From assembly GCA_949987705.1 (NCBI GenBank), contig OX465285.1, positions 90,281,975 to 90,345,974 of the forward strand: 64,000 nucleotides of DNA. The letters are read 5' to 3'. Below the pieces are notes generated by a model. It searched no databases, had not been told where the DNA came from, and saw nothing but the letters and a program-made list of their open reading frames with translations. The DNA comes from Thereva unica (lineage: Eukaryota; Arthropoda; Insecta; Diptera; Therevidae). This document shows positions 25,375-38,330 of the stretch, in pieces; within the stretch, counting starts at the first letter, position 1, and each line of letters starts with the position of its first letter. A program made the position numbers and the translations under genes.

Positions 25375-26160
25375 TGAGCCAAGGTAGGCCCTCTTTTCAT
25401 TGCGAGGTCGGGCCATTCACAGAGAAGATGGGAGACAGTTTCTTCTCTTCTTCATTACCACAACTTTTGCACGAGTCGTTGTGGGGAAGTCCTAATCTTT
25501 CGGCGTGCGGACCAAAGGAACAGTGACCGGTCAGGACCTTTACTACATGGCTTATCTCCTTTTTGTTCAACTGAACAAGAGATTTTGAACGCTTTGCGTT
25601 CAAAGTTTGCCACATTGCATGAAGAGTACGGCACACCGTTGCTGTGGTCCATCTCAACCCAGCTCGAGCTAAGCTGATTTTCCTCACAGCAAGTTTGTAG
25701 GTGGCTAAGGGCATTCCCACTTCGGTTCCCTGTCTAACAAGCTCATCTGCTCTACAGTTTCCTCTAATCCCACTGTGTCCAGGAACCCAACACAGTGTTA
25801 TATCAAACTGAGTGGTAGTCTCACACGGAGACATGCGGCAGTTCAGAAGAGTCGTGGATGTTGTAACGACAGAATTAAGAGCCTTGAGGGCCGCTTGGCT
25901 ATCCGATAGAATACATATATTTTTATGAGATATATTATTTATCTTCAGCCATTCGAGAGCCTCCCAGAACGCAGTGACTTCCGCTTGGAAGACGCTGCAG
26001 AGGTCGGATAGACGAAGAGAGGTATCTATATTGATGCCTCGGAGAAAAATACCAGAGCCTACGCTGTTCCCAATTTTTGAGATATCTGTGTAGATACATA
26101 ATGACCCAGTTGGGATAACACCATCTGCCCAGTCATCTGTGGCTGGAATGATGGTCTTCT
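25375..26160 (-). mobile_element. LOA-like LINE RNase H domain
   Basis: The minus strand encodes IYTDISKIGNSVGSGIF, SDLCSVFQAEVTAF, ICILSDSQAALKAL and CWVPGHSGIRGNCRADELVR, all four RNase H motifs with the catalytic D-E-D-D set. It is followed by a Cys-rich tail CKSCGNEEEKK. Only some I/LOA/R1-type LINEs carry such a domain. The frame is open for long stretches, so this is one of the younger copies here. Confidence 0.82.
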
Positions 26161-26435
26161 TTCTTCTTTAATCCGTTAGCTGGCGGTCCGAGCGGGACGT
26201 CTTCGCTGCTGTCGGTGCCGCTGGATCTCGCTGGGTCTATTCACGACTCGTTTGCATTCTAACTGTCTCGTTTCGGAAGCGATCGCGTAGTGAGACACCG
26301 TGGATCTGTCTCAAGCATCGCATTTGGAAGACCTCGAGCTTCTTAACGTCCAGTTTTAGCAGTGTGTACGTTTCAGATCCATAAAGAAGAATCGGAAGGA
26401 TCAACGTTCGGTAAAGGCAAGGTCCACGTAGGTGT
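26161..26435 (-). mobile_element. RTE-like LINE 3' fragment nested in the LOA-like LINE
   Basis: The minus strand reads LYRTLILPILLYGSETYTLL, then KLEVFQMRCLRQIHGVSLRD, RFRNETVRMQ. This is the post-RT region of an RTE-like LINE. It separates the RT thumb (26440-26750) from the RNase H (25375-26160) of a LOA-like LINE in the same orientation, as expected for nested insertion. Confidence 0.7.
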
Positions 26436-26439
26436 AGTT

Positions 26440-26750
26440 TAGTCTAGGTTGTTGGCGGTAGCGAGCCTCCTAAAGATGGATGAGTGGCCATATGAATATG
26501 GAGTCCATCCAAGAGAAGCCGTTTGCTCGGTGTGTATGCCCAAAGGAGTAAGACATCCAGCGCAGCTGTTGGGGTGCTTCTCATTGCACCACTGATACAC
26601 AGCTCAGCTGTTCTTTGGACCCTTTCCAGTATCCTACGATACGTAATCTTCTGTAATGCAGTCCACCATATTGATATGCCATGCATAAGTATAGGTCTCA
26701 TTACGGCTATATACAGCCAGTGGACGAAGCAGGGTTTAACGCCCGAATTG
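26440..26750 (-). mobile_element. LOA-like LINE, region between RT and RNase H
   Basis: The minus frame reads LYIAVMRPILMHGISIWWTA, LERVQRTAELCISGAMRSTP, TAALDVLLLW. The RTPTxALxxLL pattern marks the end of the RT module in LOA/I/R1 LINEs. It should be continuous with the RNase H at 25375-26160. Confidence 0.75.
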
Positions 26751-26754
26751 TAAC

Positions 26755-27322
26755 AGTTTTGCTCATTAGTCCGTCCTATTCTTGAATATGGAGCTGGGAT
26801 CCCACATTTCAAGTTATTATAAACCGAATAGAATCTGTCCAAAAGAAGTTCCTTCTTTACACGCTTAGGAGCCTCTATAATCCTTCGGATTTACACAACC
26901 GTCCTCACTATAACGGATAGGCTCAAAAACCTTCATCTCTTGCCTCTATTCCTTAGGCGGAAATTACTCATATCTTGTTTTACCCTAGATATCCTGCACA
27001 ATAACCTCAAGGAGCAGTTCCTGTCGGACACCATCAAATTTAACGATACTCGACAGACAAGACATTCGAACAATTCGAACAACTCGATTGTAGAATTATC
27101 TTCCCCAATCAGTAATTCCGAACTCAAATAGCCCCCAGACCACATTAACCGGCCCTATTCTGTATCTTCCTTCAAACTAATAAATAAAATCCTAAATAGA
27201 GATTAACGAAGCAAAATCTTCTTACAGCGAATCGACAGTCCCAATTCGCCGCGCGATTATTAATAATTTAATCCTTAGGGATTTGCTCAGGTGTTACAAC
27301 AACAACAACAACAACAAATACT
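26755..27322 (+). mobile_element. LINE 3' end with (CAA)n tail
   Basis: The plus strand encodes LVRPILEYGAGI, FTLGASIIPSDLHN with frame shifts, HILF..LDILHNNLKEQF and LSDTIKFNDTRQTRHSNNSN, the C-terminal domain of a jockey/I-like LINE. The copy ends with a GTTACAACAACAACAACAAC tail (27295-27319), a typical simple-repeat 3' terminus. Confidence 0.7.
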
Positions 27323-27394
27323 CAACCAGCGAAAACAAATTAATTTCTTCTTCTTCTTTTTTGCACGTACGCATACCCAAACACATAACACAAG

Positions 27395-27601
27395 CTAGAA
27401 AGTCACGCAAGTTAGGGTGGGCTTGGTGGGTCCCCAAATGCCGCAAAAGTGACGGATTTTGCAGTCTTTAGCCTTAGCGAGGTCACGCAAAGTGAGGATG
27501 ATATTTCGGGGATGAGTCCACTTAATGCCGCAGAAGTGACGAGCTGTGTGTGTGCCACCTTTGGGGCAGGTAGGGTCTGGACATTTTTTTTTCTCATCCA
27601 T
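27395..27601 (-). CDS. Unassigned Cys/His-rich ORF with an internal duplication
   Basis: A 68-codon ORF starts with ATG at 27601. It opens with KKCPDPTCPKGG (a CxxxxC pair) and contains two related units, TARHFCGIKWTHPRNIILTL and KIRHFCGIWGPTKPTLT, sharing RHFCGI. The DNA shows the same duplication: TCACGCAA..AATGCCGCA(G/A)AAGTGACG occurs at about 27400-27455 and 27482-27541. The Cys and His spacing suggests a metal-binding repeat but fits no family I know. It lies in a transposon-rich stretch and may be a piece of a larger element. Confidence 0.25.
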   Translation of the reverse strand: MDEKKKCPDPTCPKGGTHTARHFCGIKWTHPRNIILTLRDLAKAKDCKIRHFCGIWGPTKPTLTCVTF

Positions 27602-28270
27602 ATAGTAAATATCACTAAAGTGATACGACGCTTTAGTGTGATCTCATGCCTTAATATAAGAACGAACGACTTCCAACTCCCCATAAACATACATTTATAT
27701 ATCAGTGACAACGTCTCCTTATCAGTGCTGCTTATTGACTTGACCTTTTACCAGATTATTGGAAGGACGAAGATTGCCTTAAAGGGGACTTTTTGAGTTA
27801 GGTAAGAGCTTCTTGTAGGAAAGTTCAACAAACAAATTGTATTGTCAAAACATGTTTAAAGTAGTTAAGTTTTTAGGCGAATCATTGCATGCCTTTCAAG
27901 ATAATCACGGAAGACATGTTCTACCAACTTTTTCTTATGTGGTTGAAAAAAGGCAATTCGAGGAGCTGCAGTAGCGTGACCAACAATTTTTTTTTAGTTA
28001 AAGTTAAACTATTTTTAAACCAGTTCCCCGCAATGAAATGTAAGTTACGTTCCTTGGCGTTTTATATCGACTATTTTTGTCGGTGATGGAGGATTTTTTT
28101 TTAATCAGTAGGAAGATTTTTTTTAATAAATAACAAAATTAAATGTAGTAATTGGCGAAGGAGTTATATCTATGTACATCAACTGATAAACTTAAACTAG
28201 CTTAATTAAAACATACAGGGTGGCGTATGTTGTATAAAATCTAAGAATATAGATACGATTTTCCCAGGTA
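27602..28270. other. No gene seen
   Basis: Overlapping short frames without motifs; poly-T tracts at about 28094-28125. Confidence 0.4.
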
Positions 28271-28620
28271 AAGGACAATCCACGCATATCCGTGACGTGA
28301 CGGCGACTTCAGTATAGTACCGGAGGCTTCAGTGAAAAAAATATATCGGCACGATGTTATTCCATGGAAACTAATTTGGGAAAGGCAGGATGTTCCCAAA
28401 CAACCAACGCAGTCGGGCGTAAGATCATTGTACAAATTTCAAAACTTAAGAGTAATAACAGATTACCATTAAACATTGAGCACTGATACGGAAAGTTCGA
28501 TGCTGTGTGAATGTAAGTGAAAAATTTATCACGGAAGCCACGGACACGGAAAGCATCGATGCCGTGATGTTACGGATATGTAAGTAGGGACCCACCTTAA
28601 TAACTCAATTTTAAAACTGA
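28271..28620. mobile_element. MITE with imperfect TIRs around ATATCCGTGACG
   Basis: Left AAGGACAATCCACGCATATC (28271-28290) continues CGTGACGTGACGGC. The right end (about 28500-28598) is its imperfect inverse, including GATGTTACGGATATG and CCCACCTT. The right half, GAAAGCATCGATGCCGTG and flank, recurs at 50930-51020 with about 80 percent identity by eye. No ORF. Confidence 0.55.
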
Positions 28621-28829
28621 TTTGACGAAAGAAGACGGTTTACTTTGGAAGACATTACCACAAGCAACAAAGGCAGGCAGAACCCTTCCGCTCGGGGAAG
28701 TCACAGCTTGCACCGAGTGAGGCAATCGCCAGCTCTGGCTTTGCGAGTACCAACCACAGGACAACATACCATAGGCGAGCCTGGAGTCACCAGTCACAGT
28801 GACAATGGCACATCTGAGAAACAGATATC

Positions 28830-29430
28830 ACGAGCGCTCATCCGCAAGAGAAGGTTCAATCACGCCCTCTTCGTTCTCGGCAGAATTGCAAAGAATGAGA
28901 CCGCCGGTACCATCTCGGAGAATGACAAAACCTACAAATTCAAGCAGTCGTTGAGAAGTGGAATACGCTCCAGACGCTTTCTGTAAGATAATGCTATTTG
29001 AAACTCTGGCCTGACGGTCGGGTTCCGCAGGCACGCCCAAATCTACTTGGCTGGTGGTGGCGCCGTTTTCTTCGCTCTTTGCAAATCTGTAATTTCGTTC
29101 GAATAAGCTAATGGTTCGATCCGCAATCGGGTCCACATATTGCATGTACATTTTTGAGCGTCGATCGGAATCTTGCGGTAATCAAAACGTAGTTTAACAT
29201 CGCCGAGTCGTTGCCGGATGGATTTCGTCAGGTGAATTGGTGTTTAGAGTGGATGGCGGAAGATGGTGTTGCCAACGACCAAATTGTTTGACGCTGCGGA
29301 TGAAAGGAGGCGTAAATCGTTGTCGTTAATTACTCCGTGTCCGGATTTGCCCATTGTTCCTTGCCAGCTGGTTCGATCTGCATCTGAATGTGCATTAAAA
29401 TCCCCCGTGAGTACGAGCAATTCGGCTCGT
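28830..29430 (-). mobile_element. RTE-like LINE endonuclease fragment
   Basis: The minus strand from 29430 encodes LLVLTGDFNAHSDADRTSWQ, GTMGKSGHGVINDNDLRLLS, AASNNLVVGNTIF: the GDFNA catalytic motif and following loop of the AP endonuclease domain of RTE-like LINEs. A linker region continues to about 28830 with GVPAEPDRQARVSNSI. RT is missing. Confidence 0.75.
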
Positions 29431-29996
29431 CGAGATGACGACGGTGTTATGTTACACGATTGAAAGGTTTTTGAAGTATACGGCTAGTGATTGTCACCGA
29501 TAACATACTCAGATGCGCCAGTCTTCTGATTTTACAGATTTGGCATTCTGGAGCAGATAGCGCAGTAAAGTCACTGATCTAATATGGAAGTTTCTACTTC
29601 TATGAAATTTTCCGCTCCTTTCGTAGAATGTGAGCGCATGAAAAGATATTTCAAGTATTCGGTTTATAGATACCGACATTTCAGCCAGATTAGAGATGAA
29701 TCAATAATAGAAGGTGTTCAACTTAAGCTCGCAGTTAACTTTAGCACAAGCAATCACAACATAAATAGGACTAATAATACAGCTTCCTCGATAGTAAATG
29801 TACCTGATTTCCATAAAATCACAGAACTCTGAATAAAATTTCGTGCTACAACAAATGGCCCCATTTAAAACGGATTCCCTTAGTCCTCAATCGCATCTAT
29901 TCGTCCTTGAAGTAGAAATAATCAAGGAAAGACCTCTCTAAAATCTACAATTCTAAGATCGTCCTAAACTACAAAACCACTCTCATTAATTAAAAC
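29431..29996. other. No recognised feature
   Basis: A plus-strand frame at 29584-29832 (82 codons, ATG start) has no motif I recognise. Confidence 0.35.
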
Positions 29997-30002
29997 TTTA
30001 TT
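29997..30002 (-). promoter_or_regulatory. Possible poly(A) signal downstream of the small secreted ORF
   Basis: On the minus strand AATAAA follows 226 bp after the stop of the ORF at 30512-30228 and 18 bp after the stop of the second open frame. It is compatible with a short transcript but AATAAA is frequent in AT-rich DNA. Confidence 0.3.
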
Positions 30003-30227
30003 GGAATAGTACTTGAATACTAAGCAAACAACGAACGTCTGTGCTTTTCAGCGCGAGATAAAATCAACTTACGTGAGTCTTGGGTAAGATTACCTCGTGA
30101 GCTCCATTCTTCGCAATTACAAAAGGCCTTTCTCTGTGACTTGGTTTTGTTTAAATCCCTAAAGACCACATATTCCTTCCACCACCCCCGCTTCTCTTTT
30201 ATGAAAGATAACAACAGCTTTCGTATA

Positions 30228-30512
30228 TCATATTTTAATTTGAACTCTGGTTTTAAAATTTCCTCTCAAGTCATTGTCTAAACAATTCCCAAGAAGCGCG
30301 TCACATACGAACAAAGCACAGGTTAAATCCATTCTAAACCACACCACTTCTGGCCCTCGCAATTTTCTTAAGTCATTCGCTGTGCCTGGAGAGTTGTAAA
30401 TTAAATTAAAGAGCAAACAAGGAGACATGTTCTGTGTGGCATATATCGATGCTACAATGCTACACCAGCACAAGACAAGAAGAGTTGTAGTGATAGCACG
30501 ACAATTCCACAT
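30228..30512 (-). CDS. Unassigned small ORF with signal peptide-like start
   Basis: This ORF of 94 codons opens with ATG at 30512. Residues 4-26 form a hydrophobic core (AITTTLLVLCWCSIVASIYA) with a plausible signal-peptidase site after SIYA. The rest has five or so cysteines, including a CALFVCDALLGNC cluster, and basic residues near the end. On the same strand a canonical AATAAA lies at 30002-29997, and a second open frame (30214-30020, no ATG) sits between stop and poly(A) signal, so the true gene may be spliced. I do not recognise the family. It could be a small secreted peptide or a chance ORF; homology or transcript evidence is absent here. Confidence 0.3.
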   Translation of the reverse strand: MWNCRAITTTLLVLCWCSIVASIYATQNMSPCLLFNLIYNSPGTANDLRKLRGPEVVWFRMDLTCALFVCDALLGNCLDNDLRGNFKTRVQIKI

Positions 30513-30559
30513 GGAAGAGCAGAAGCTCAAGCGATAAGAGCCCAGCTTCACTATAATGA

Positions 30560-31618
30560 AACGAAATTGAGTTGTTGATCTATTCCGGAAGTCGTAAGTT
30601 AGCTATCGCAAGCGGGTCTTCGTTTCTTTGCAAACGTCAACAATGGACAAGTAATAAGTTCTCAAAGCGCTACAGGTCGGGACACTTGAACCTTCCTGAT
30701 TAAGAGTGCCCAATTAAAATTAGTTTGAGACTGGTACAAGCGATCTGCGGACTATGGGCGAATAATTCTTAATTAAGCCCACTTTGGCGACGTTAAATGC
30801 TTGATTAATATGAGAAAAGTTCTACAATCAGCGATTAGGTAATGTGTGTCTGCGAACACCTGCTTTATCATAAGCAAGTCAAGTGCTCTAGTCATTTGTC
30901 GAAGTGTGAATGAAATTTTGAATTGTTGAAATATTTCGAAACAGAATGTAGAAATATGCATGAGTCTTGCTCCACTGATAAAGATTCATTGAAAATTATT
31001 GACCCAAAAAAAAAACGACAAAATTTTTTCGGGAACATGTGTTACTATAGTTATCATGATTGATAGATTAAACTGGGAGTTGGCTTATATTGTATATATC
31101 GATTAGATAGTAGCTATCATTTTGTGGAAGATCATCCTTGAAAAAATTACACCAAAATTCCCGGTAAAGCGCATGAATCATGCCATTTTTACTCATTACA
31201 CAAATAAAAGAAAACCAAGATAAAAAAATTCTATCTAAATTTGCATGTCACCTAGGAAAGGTTTGTTTTAAATAATTTATGAAATCTTACAAAGTTTACC
31301 ATCACAAAAAGTGATCGCAGTAAAGAACGTAGTTCAACAAATTATAGTCCCACAACTCATCAATATTTAGTAGTTCAACGCGTCTGCTCGGTGTGATTCG
31401 AATGCGAATTGTAAATTAGTTTGATATTAAGGAAGCATTTAGGCTGTGAATATCGTTAATGATCGTGGTAGATCACTTGTTGTAGGATGAATGTCCGATA
31501 AGTTTTTCGAGAAATAAAGAACACATTTTTTGGACAAACAGTATCAATATATGGTTATCGTTTTTCTATTTGGTCAACTGGATTCAGTAAAAAGTGTGGT
31601 TCAACGTTTTTTTCTTGT
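30560..31618. other. No gene seen
   Basis: AT-rich DNA with short frames only. Confidence 0.45.
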
Positions 31619-31740
31619 TGAAAGTTCAACCTTAGTAGTCTCCCTTTGGACAACTAGTCCGTCATGTCGTACTCGTTATGGTGTAATGTTAGTAGTAAGC
31701 TTGATTCGACGGAAGGAATAAAGGATAGGATAGATTAAAA
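31619..31740 (-). mobile_element. Jockey-like LINE 3'UTR remnant
   Basis: ACTAGTCCGTCATGTC with GGTGTAATGTTAGTAGTAAG downstream matches the 3'UTR of the LINE at 396-2060 (ACTAGTCCGTCATGTC; GGTGCAATGTCTAGCAGTAA), in the same orientation. It is a 5'-truncated copy without coding sequence. The next 330 bp show nothing. Confidence 0.6.
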
Positions 31741-32077
31741 AAAGTTTGAAGGGTGCTGTAGGAGGAAGCGATGGATTTGAGTTTGAAAGAGTTCATACCA
31801 AAGAGAAGGAATTTGCACGAACTCCAAAAATCAAAAAAAAAAGTTTTTGTATCGAAGTGTTATGCCCCTGAAACAAGTGAATCCCACACCCTTTAACCAG
31901 CCGACAAAGCCTGTGATGCCGGCAGTACCAGACTACCAAATGAAGAAGGAAGAAGACTTAGCCTAATCGGAACATTGATACAGTACTATTATCTGGTTAA
32001 GCCAACCATCTTGTTAGGGCTACTCGAAATTTGAACAATCGAACGTTCCAGTGATGACTGGAAATTGAAGATCAATT

Positions 32078-32400
32078 TTAGCAAATGCAAATCAATACTT
32101 TTGGGACTTGAAAGCCTAGGGATGCCTGCACTAGTTTTACTTTATGAGCAGTAAAATGTATGTAAGAAGTAGTTTTTCCCTTGATCCTTGAGCTGGGGTC
32201 CTCTTGGAACGATTTTAACTCAGTGTCACCTTGTTGATCTTGAGTTGATATAGACTGGTTGAAGGTGTTTGACTCGACGTTGTCGCCTGCTAGTGAGCGC
32301 GACGAGTGTTCTGCGACAACGTTTTGTTTATCGGACACATGTCTGATGTTTGGGGTACACTGTGCAATTAGATCCAAGTGTTTGGTCCGTCTAGGGCAGT
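32078..32400 (-). mobile_element. Ty3/gypsy retrotransposon RNase H end, fragment
   Basis: The minus frame reads PRRTKHLDLIAQCTPNIRHV, then SDKQNVVAEHSSRSLAGDNV. This is the C-terminal RNase H region with the RHVxGxxNVVADxLSR motif (altered to AEHSSRS), followed by a connection region towards the integrase. It stops abruptly at about 32400, where a GCAGTGATGGGCAAACC word begins. Confidence 0.7.
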
Positions 32401-32429
32401 GATGGGCAAACCGCAAACATACATATGGC

Positions 32430-33065
32430 ATTCGAATCGTATCCCATCGGCGTAGACGAAAGCGATCGTTGTACCAATCTTGAAGAAAGGCGACAATCGG
32501 GAGTTCAAAAAATATCGCGGTATTAGAGTCCTTTCAGTCGTCAGCAAAGCATTTACGCAAATCATACAATCGAAGCTACAGAAACATCCAGAGCAAGCGG
32601 ATTTAGAGCACATCGAGGATGCATATTCACTCTCCGTCAGCTAATGGAAGAAAGAAATCATTGCTGTCGTCGTTTTCGTCGATTTCAAATCAGATCGCAT
32701 CTATTGGAACAGCTTGCGGAGAGCCTTGGAGAACGAACCCGTGCCATTGAAAAGCATCCAACTTCTCCAAGCGTCGTACTATGGCTCAACAAGCAGCGTT
32801 CGCATTCGAAACGACTTCTCCGAAGAGTTCCCGATTCAAACCGATGCCCGACAAGGAGACGCTGCTTCGGCATTTATCTTCAACGTTATGATCGATGCCG
32901 GATGCCGAAGCAACAGACATCTTATACCATATTTCCCGCATCGGCTGATCATACGGGTTAAAAATCAATGCGGAAAAGACCAAAGTGCTTACAACGGACG
33001 GATCAAAAGCCAATATTTACCTCGACGGAATCCAAATCGTCAACAATGGAAACGAATCGTGAATG
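32430..33065 (+). mobile_element. RTE-like LINE RT fragment
   Basis: In shifting frames the plus strand encodes KAIVVPILKKGDNREFKKYR, GIRVLSVVSKAF, VVVFVDFKSDRIYWNSLRRA, LKSIQLLQASYYGSTSSVRI and EFPIQTDARQGDAASAFIFN. Motif 3 FVDFKS and motif 4 RQGD are present; the catalytic YADD box is missing. It ends near a fold-back repeat. Confidence 0.75.
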
Positions 33066-33109
33066 TTCAAGGCTCAGAGGTACCGACAGCAACGCATCCG
33101 TTGCGGGAA

Positions 33110-33216
33110 GTGCGAGTTCGGAAACGCAGCACTGCAGTCGTCCTGTAGTATTCAGCTACAGACTCAATTGCTGAATACTGTAAAATGACTGCAGTCCTAC
33201 GTTTTCGAACTCGCAC
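33110..33216. repeat. Fold-back inverted repeat, 47-bp arms
   Basis: Arm 33110-33156 (starts GTGCGAGTTCGGAAACGCAG) is inverted at 33170-33216 (ends TTTTCGAACTCGCAC) with about 80 percent identity and a 13-bp loop. CTGCAGT lies in both arms. It could be a very small fold-back MITE. Confidence 0.65.
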
Positions 33217-33319
33217 GAGCTTATTCTGAGGAGCTGAAAATTACACCGTTTCGTTAAACCGGCACAGTTCTGATCCTGGTAGATGGTACCGCATGATATA
33301 TTCGTTTTGCCCAGATTGT

Positions 33320-33470
33320 TACTTGTCGTATTGTTATTTATGCCCGTTTCACGAATCTTCTTCTGCGATAGCTGTACAGCCCAACCAGCTTCTTCCTCCA
33401 GACGTCTCTTTCTTCTGCAGCTTGACGCTAGTTTCTTGTGTTAACGATTTTTGCTGCATCAGCTTTTACA
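33320..33470 (-). mobile_element. Possible LINE tail
   Basis: The minus strand reads WEDSVKADAAKIVNTRN and RQAAEERDVWRKKLVGL in one frame around a stop, resembling the WxDxVxxD..W..AxDRxxWR tail of RTE-like LINEs. Weak, and orientation is opposite to the RT fragment upstream. Confidence 0.4.
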
Positions 33471-36135
<2,665 letters not shown>

Positions 36136-36434
36136 CAGTAGAACTCCGATTATCCGAATCAATTGGGGATGGGGGCAATTCGGTTAATCAAATATTCGGA
36201 TAATTGGATATAGATTGGGAATAAAAAAAAAGAGGTATGTAACATATTGTACATTGAAGAACAGAATTTATTAAGTTGTTATAAAGTAGGCCATGACTTG
36301 AATGAAACTTCAAAGAAAAGAACAAAATGTGTGGGCATGAAAATTTAGCGCAAAATTTTTACTATCGCCCCGAAAATCGATTCGGATAATTGACGATTCG
36401 GTTATTTGGCGTTCGGATAATCGGCGTTCTACTG
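36136..36434. mobile_element. pogo/Tigger-like MITE with TA duplication
   Basis: CAGTAGAACTCCGATTATCC at the left end is inverted at the right end (GGATAATCGGCGTTCTACTG) with one mismatch. The TIR continues through CGAA. TA lies on both sides (36134-36135 and 36435-36436), the duplication expected of Tc1/mariner/pogo transposases. The start CAGTAGAA..ATTATCCGAA is the typical pogo/Tigger terminus. At 299 bp without ORF it is nonautonomous; internal sub-repeats (ATTCGGATAATTG) are near the right end. Confidence 0.85.
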
Positions 36435-37599
36435 TAAAATTATTTTATAATATAAAAACCCAACAAATGTTTTACAACGAATCACCAAACTTGACGAATA
36501 AACATTTCTGACAGTACACAATTTTCATAAGGCATTACATATTAGCGGAATGCGGCCGTACTTGTCAAGTCCGATGACAATTGACGTAAAACCTTAATAA
36601 AAAGAGGATTTTGCGGGAATTCCTCTTAAAACTCGTCTTAATTAATTATTTTGTAAGTTTTATTTAATTTAAAGCTTTTACAAATAAAAAATATTGTTTT
36701 CCTTTTAATAAATTAAACAGTAAAGGGCTGTTTTTGTTGACAAAATTCCCGCGCACTTAAAATGTCTACTTGCCGCTTTAGGGTGAATTTTACACTTTGC
36801 AAACATCAAGTGTTTAGTTAATAGCTTTTGTTGGCATTTATGGTGTATTATTCGAAACTCTTATTTATTTTGTTAGTAGAAAAGTGCCGTATTGGTTTAG
36901 ATATTTTGTTAAGCAGTTCGCAGGTTTAGTAGAGGTGAGGACGGTTTTTCTTCTGTGAGTTTGAAGCCCAAGACTTTCGGGACAAATGTTAATTTTGAAG
37001 TCATTTAATTTATAACCAACGATTCATAAAACTGTTTACGCTATAAGCTTCGTCATTTCTCTCTTTTTAGGTTAATGCAATAAGAAATGGTTAAGTCGGA
37101 TTTGGCGGACAAGGGCTCCGACTACCATCACAGATGTTGGGGCTACAACATGCCGCAGCGTGATTCTTCTACTATGTGAAAGATTTGCACTCAGTTCTGT
37201 TGCATTAAATTTGAAGAATCAACAGTAAAAAAAAACAAAAACAAAAAATAGACAACAGATGCGACCGACGAATAGCACAAGCAAGTACCCTTGCTTCCTA
37301 CCGTCACTCGAATCTAGGACCTGCAGGTGTCGTGTCCAAAATTTTCCCCGTCTCAAAAGGCATAACACTTTGATGAAGCCAAATTTTATTGACTCTGATG
37401 GTGGCGGCAAATGTAATGCTGGGAAAGATCCCAATAAATGTTTGGCAACTGAGCCCGCGCAACCGAAGACCCGTTGCAATTCAAGCTTTGTTATTAACTT
37501 CTGCAGCTTTCCTGGACTTCCAAACCGTCAATCTTCACACTTAGTGAAACCCAAATATCACCCGATACTGATTTAGGTATTTACCAGGTGTCAGGGTAC
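36435..37599. other. No gene seen
   Basis: AT-rich. Opposed frames at 37219-37479 and 37259-37576 overlap and have no motif. Confidence 0.4.
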
Positions 37600-38330
37600 A
37601 TTTTAGTGCACAATCTCTCCCCCATAGGGGTATTGCCATCTGTTAGGGATGGCGTGGTTTATTATAAAATACATTGCCCGAAATTGATTTAAGCTCTCCC
37701 AACACTTCTATGTTTCAAAGCGTGTTTCTCAGCACCCTTTTGTTGTAGAAACATGAAACATAGTTGCCTTTCTAGGGGTTGCGAATAAGTGGCAAAAAAA
37801 ATATATTGTTAGCTCTTTAAATAACGGTAAAATGCAAATGGAAAATGTTTCACACTGCCTTCGACGAGCATAACCTTGCTGATTGCCATGTCCCATAAAT
37901 CTTCTATCGGATTTAGAGCCGGAGTGTGCCGGCCAATCCAAAACTGGAGTCTTTTGCTTTATGGATAAGTGCACTATCCTGTTGAAAGGTCCAAGTATAG
38001 CCTAGGCCCTAGTGCATCCTCTCCAAATGACACTAAACCATGGTCCAAAAGTGAAATGTAGTGTGCAGCACACATGCGGCTACATCCGGAAAAGGCACCC
38101 AAACCATAACTGTGCCTCCTCCAGAATTTTGACTTCAAGGGATTCAGGTTTTTTCTTGAGATCATGCTAAAAGTATTGGCAGTCCAGATTAATTTTTTCA
38201 GTCACAAAAAATAATACTGTCCCACCACATTACATTTTCCGCAAATTAAAGCCTTAGCAATTTATCCTGTGGTGTTAAGATAGGCTTTTTTTCTATTTTC
38301 CGCTTTTTCTGCTCGCGCAGGGTCCAATTT
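37600..38330 (-). mobile_element. Tc1-like DNA transposon, degenerate transposase
   Basis: Minus-strand frames contain GGGTVMVWVPF at about 38131-38100, the GGGSVMVW signature of Tc1 transposases. At about 37945-37880 TPVLDWPAH is followed, after a frameshift, by PALNPIEDLWDMAISKV, the SPDLNPIENLWD signature that includes the last catalytic acidic residue. The catalytic DNDPxH motif is not visible. Multiple frameshifts make it a relic. Confidence 0.8.

Noticed and set aside
32396..32420. hAT terminus suggested by GCAGTGATGGGCAAACC
   Set aside because: No matching inverted end or 8-bp duplication was found; it lies at the border of two retrotransposon fragments.
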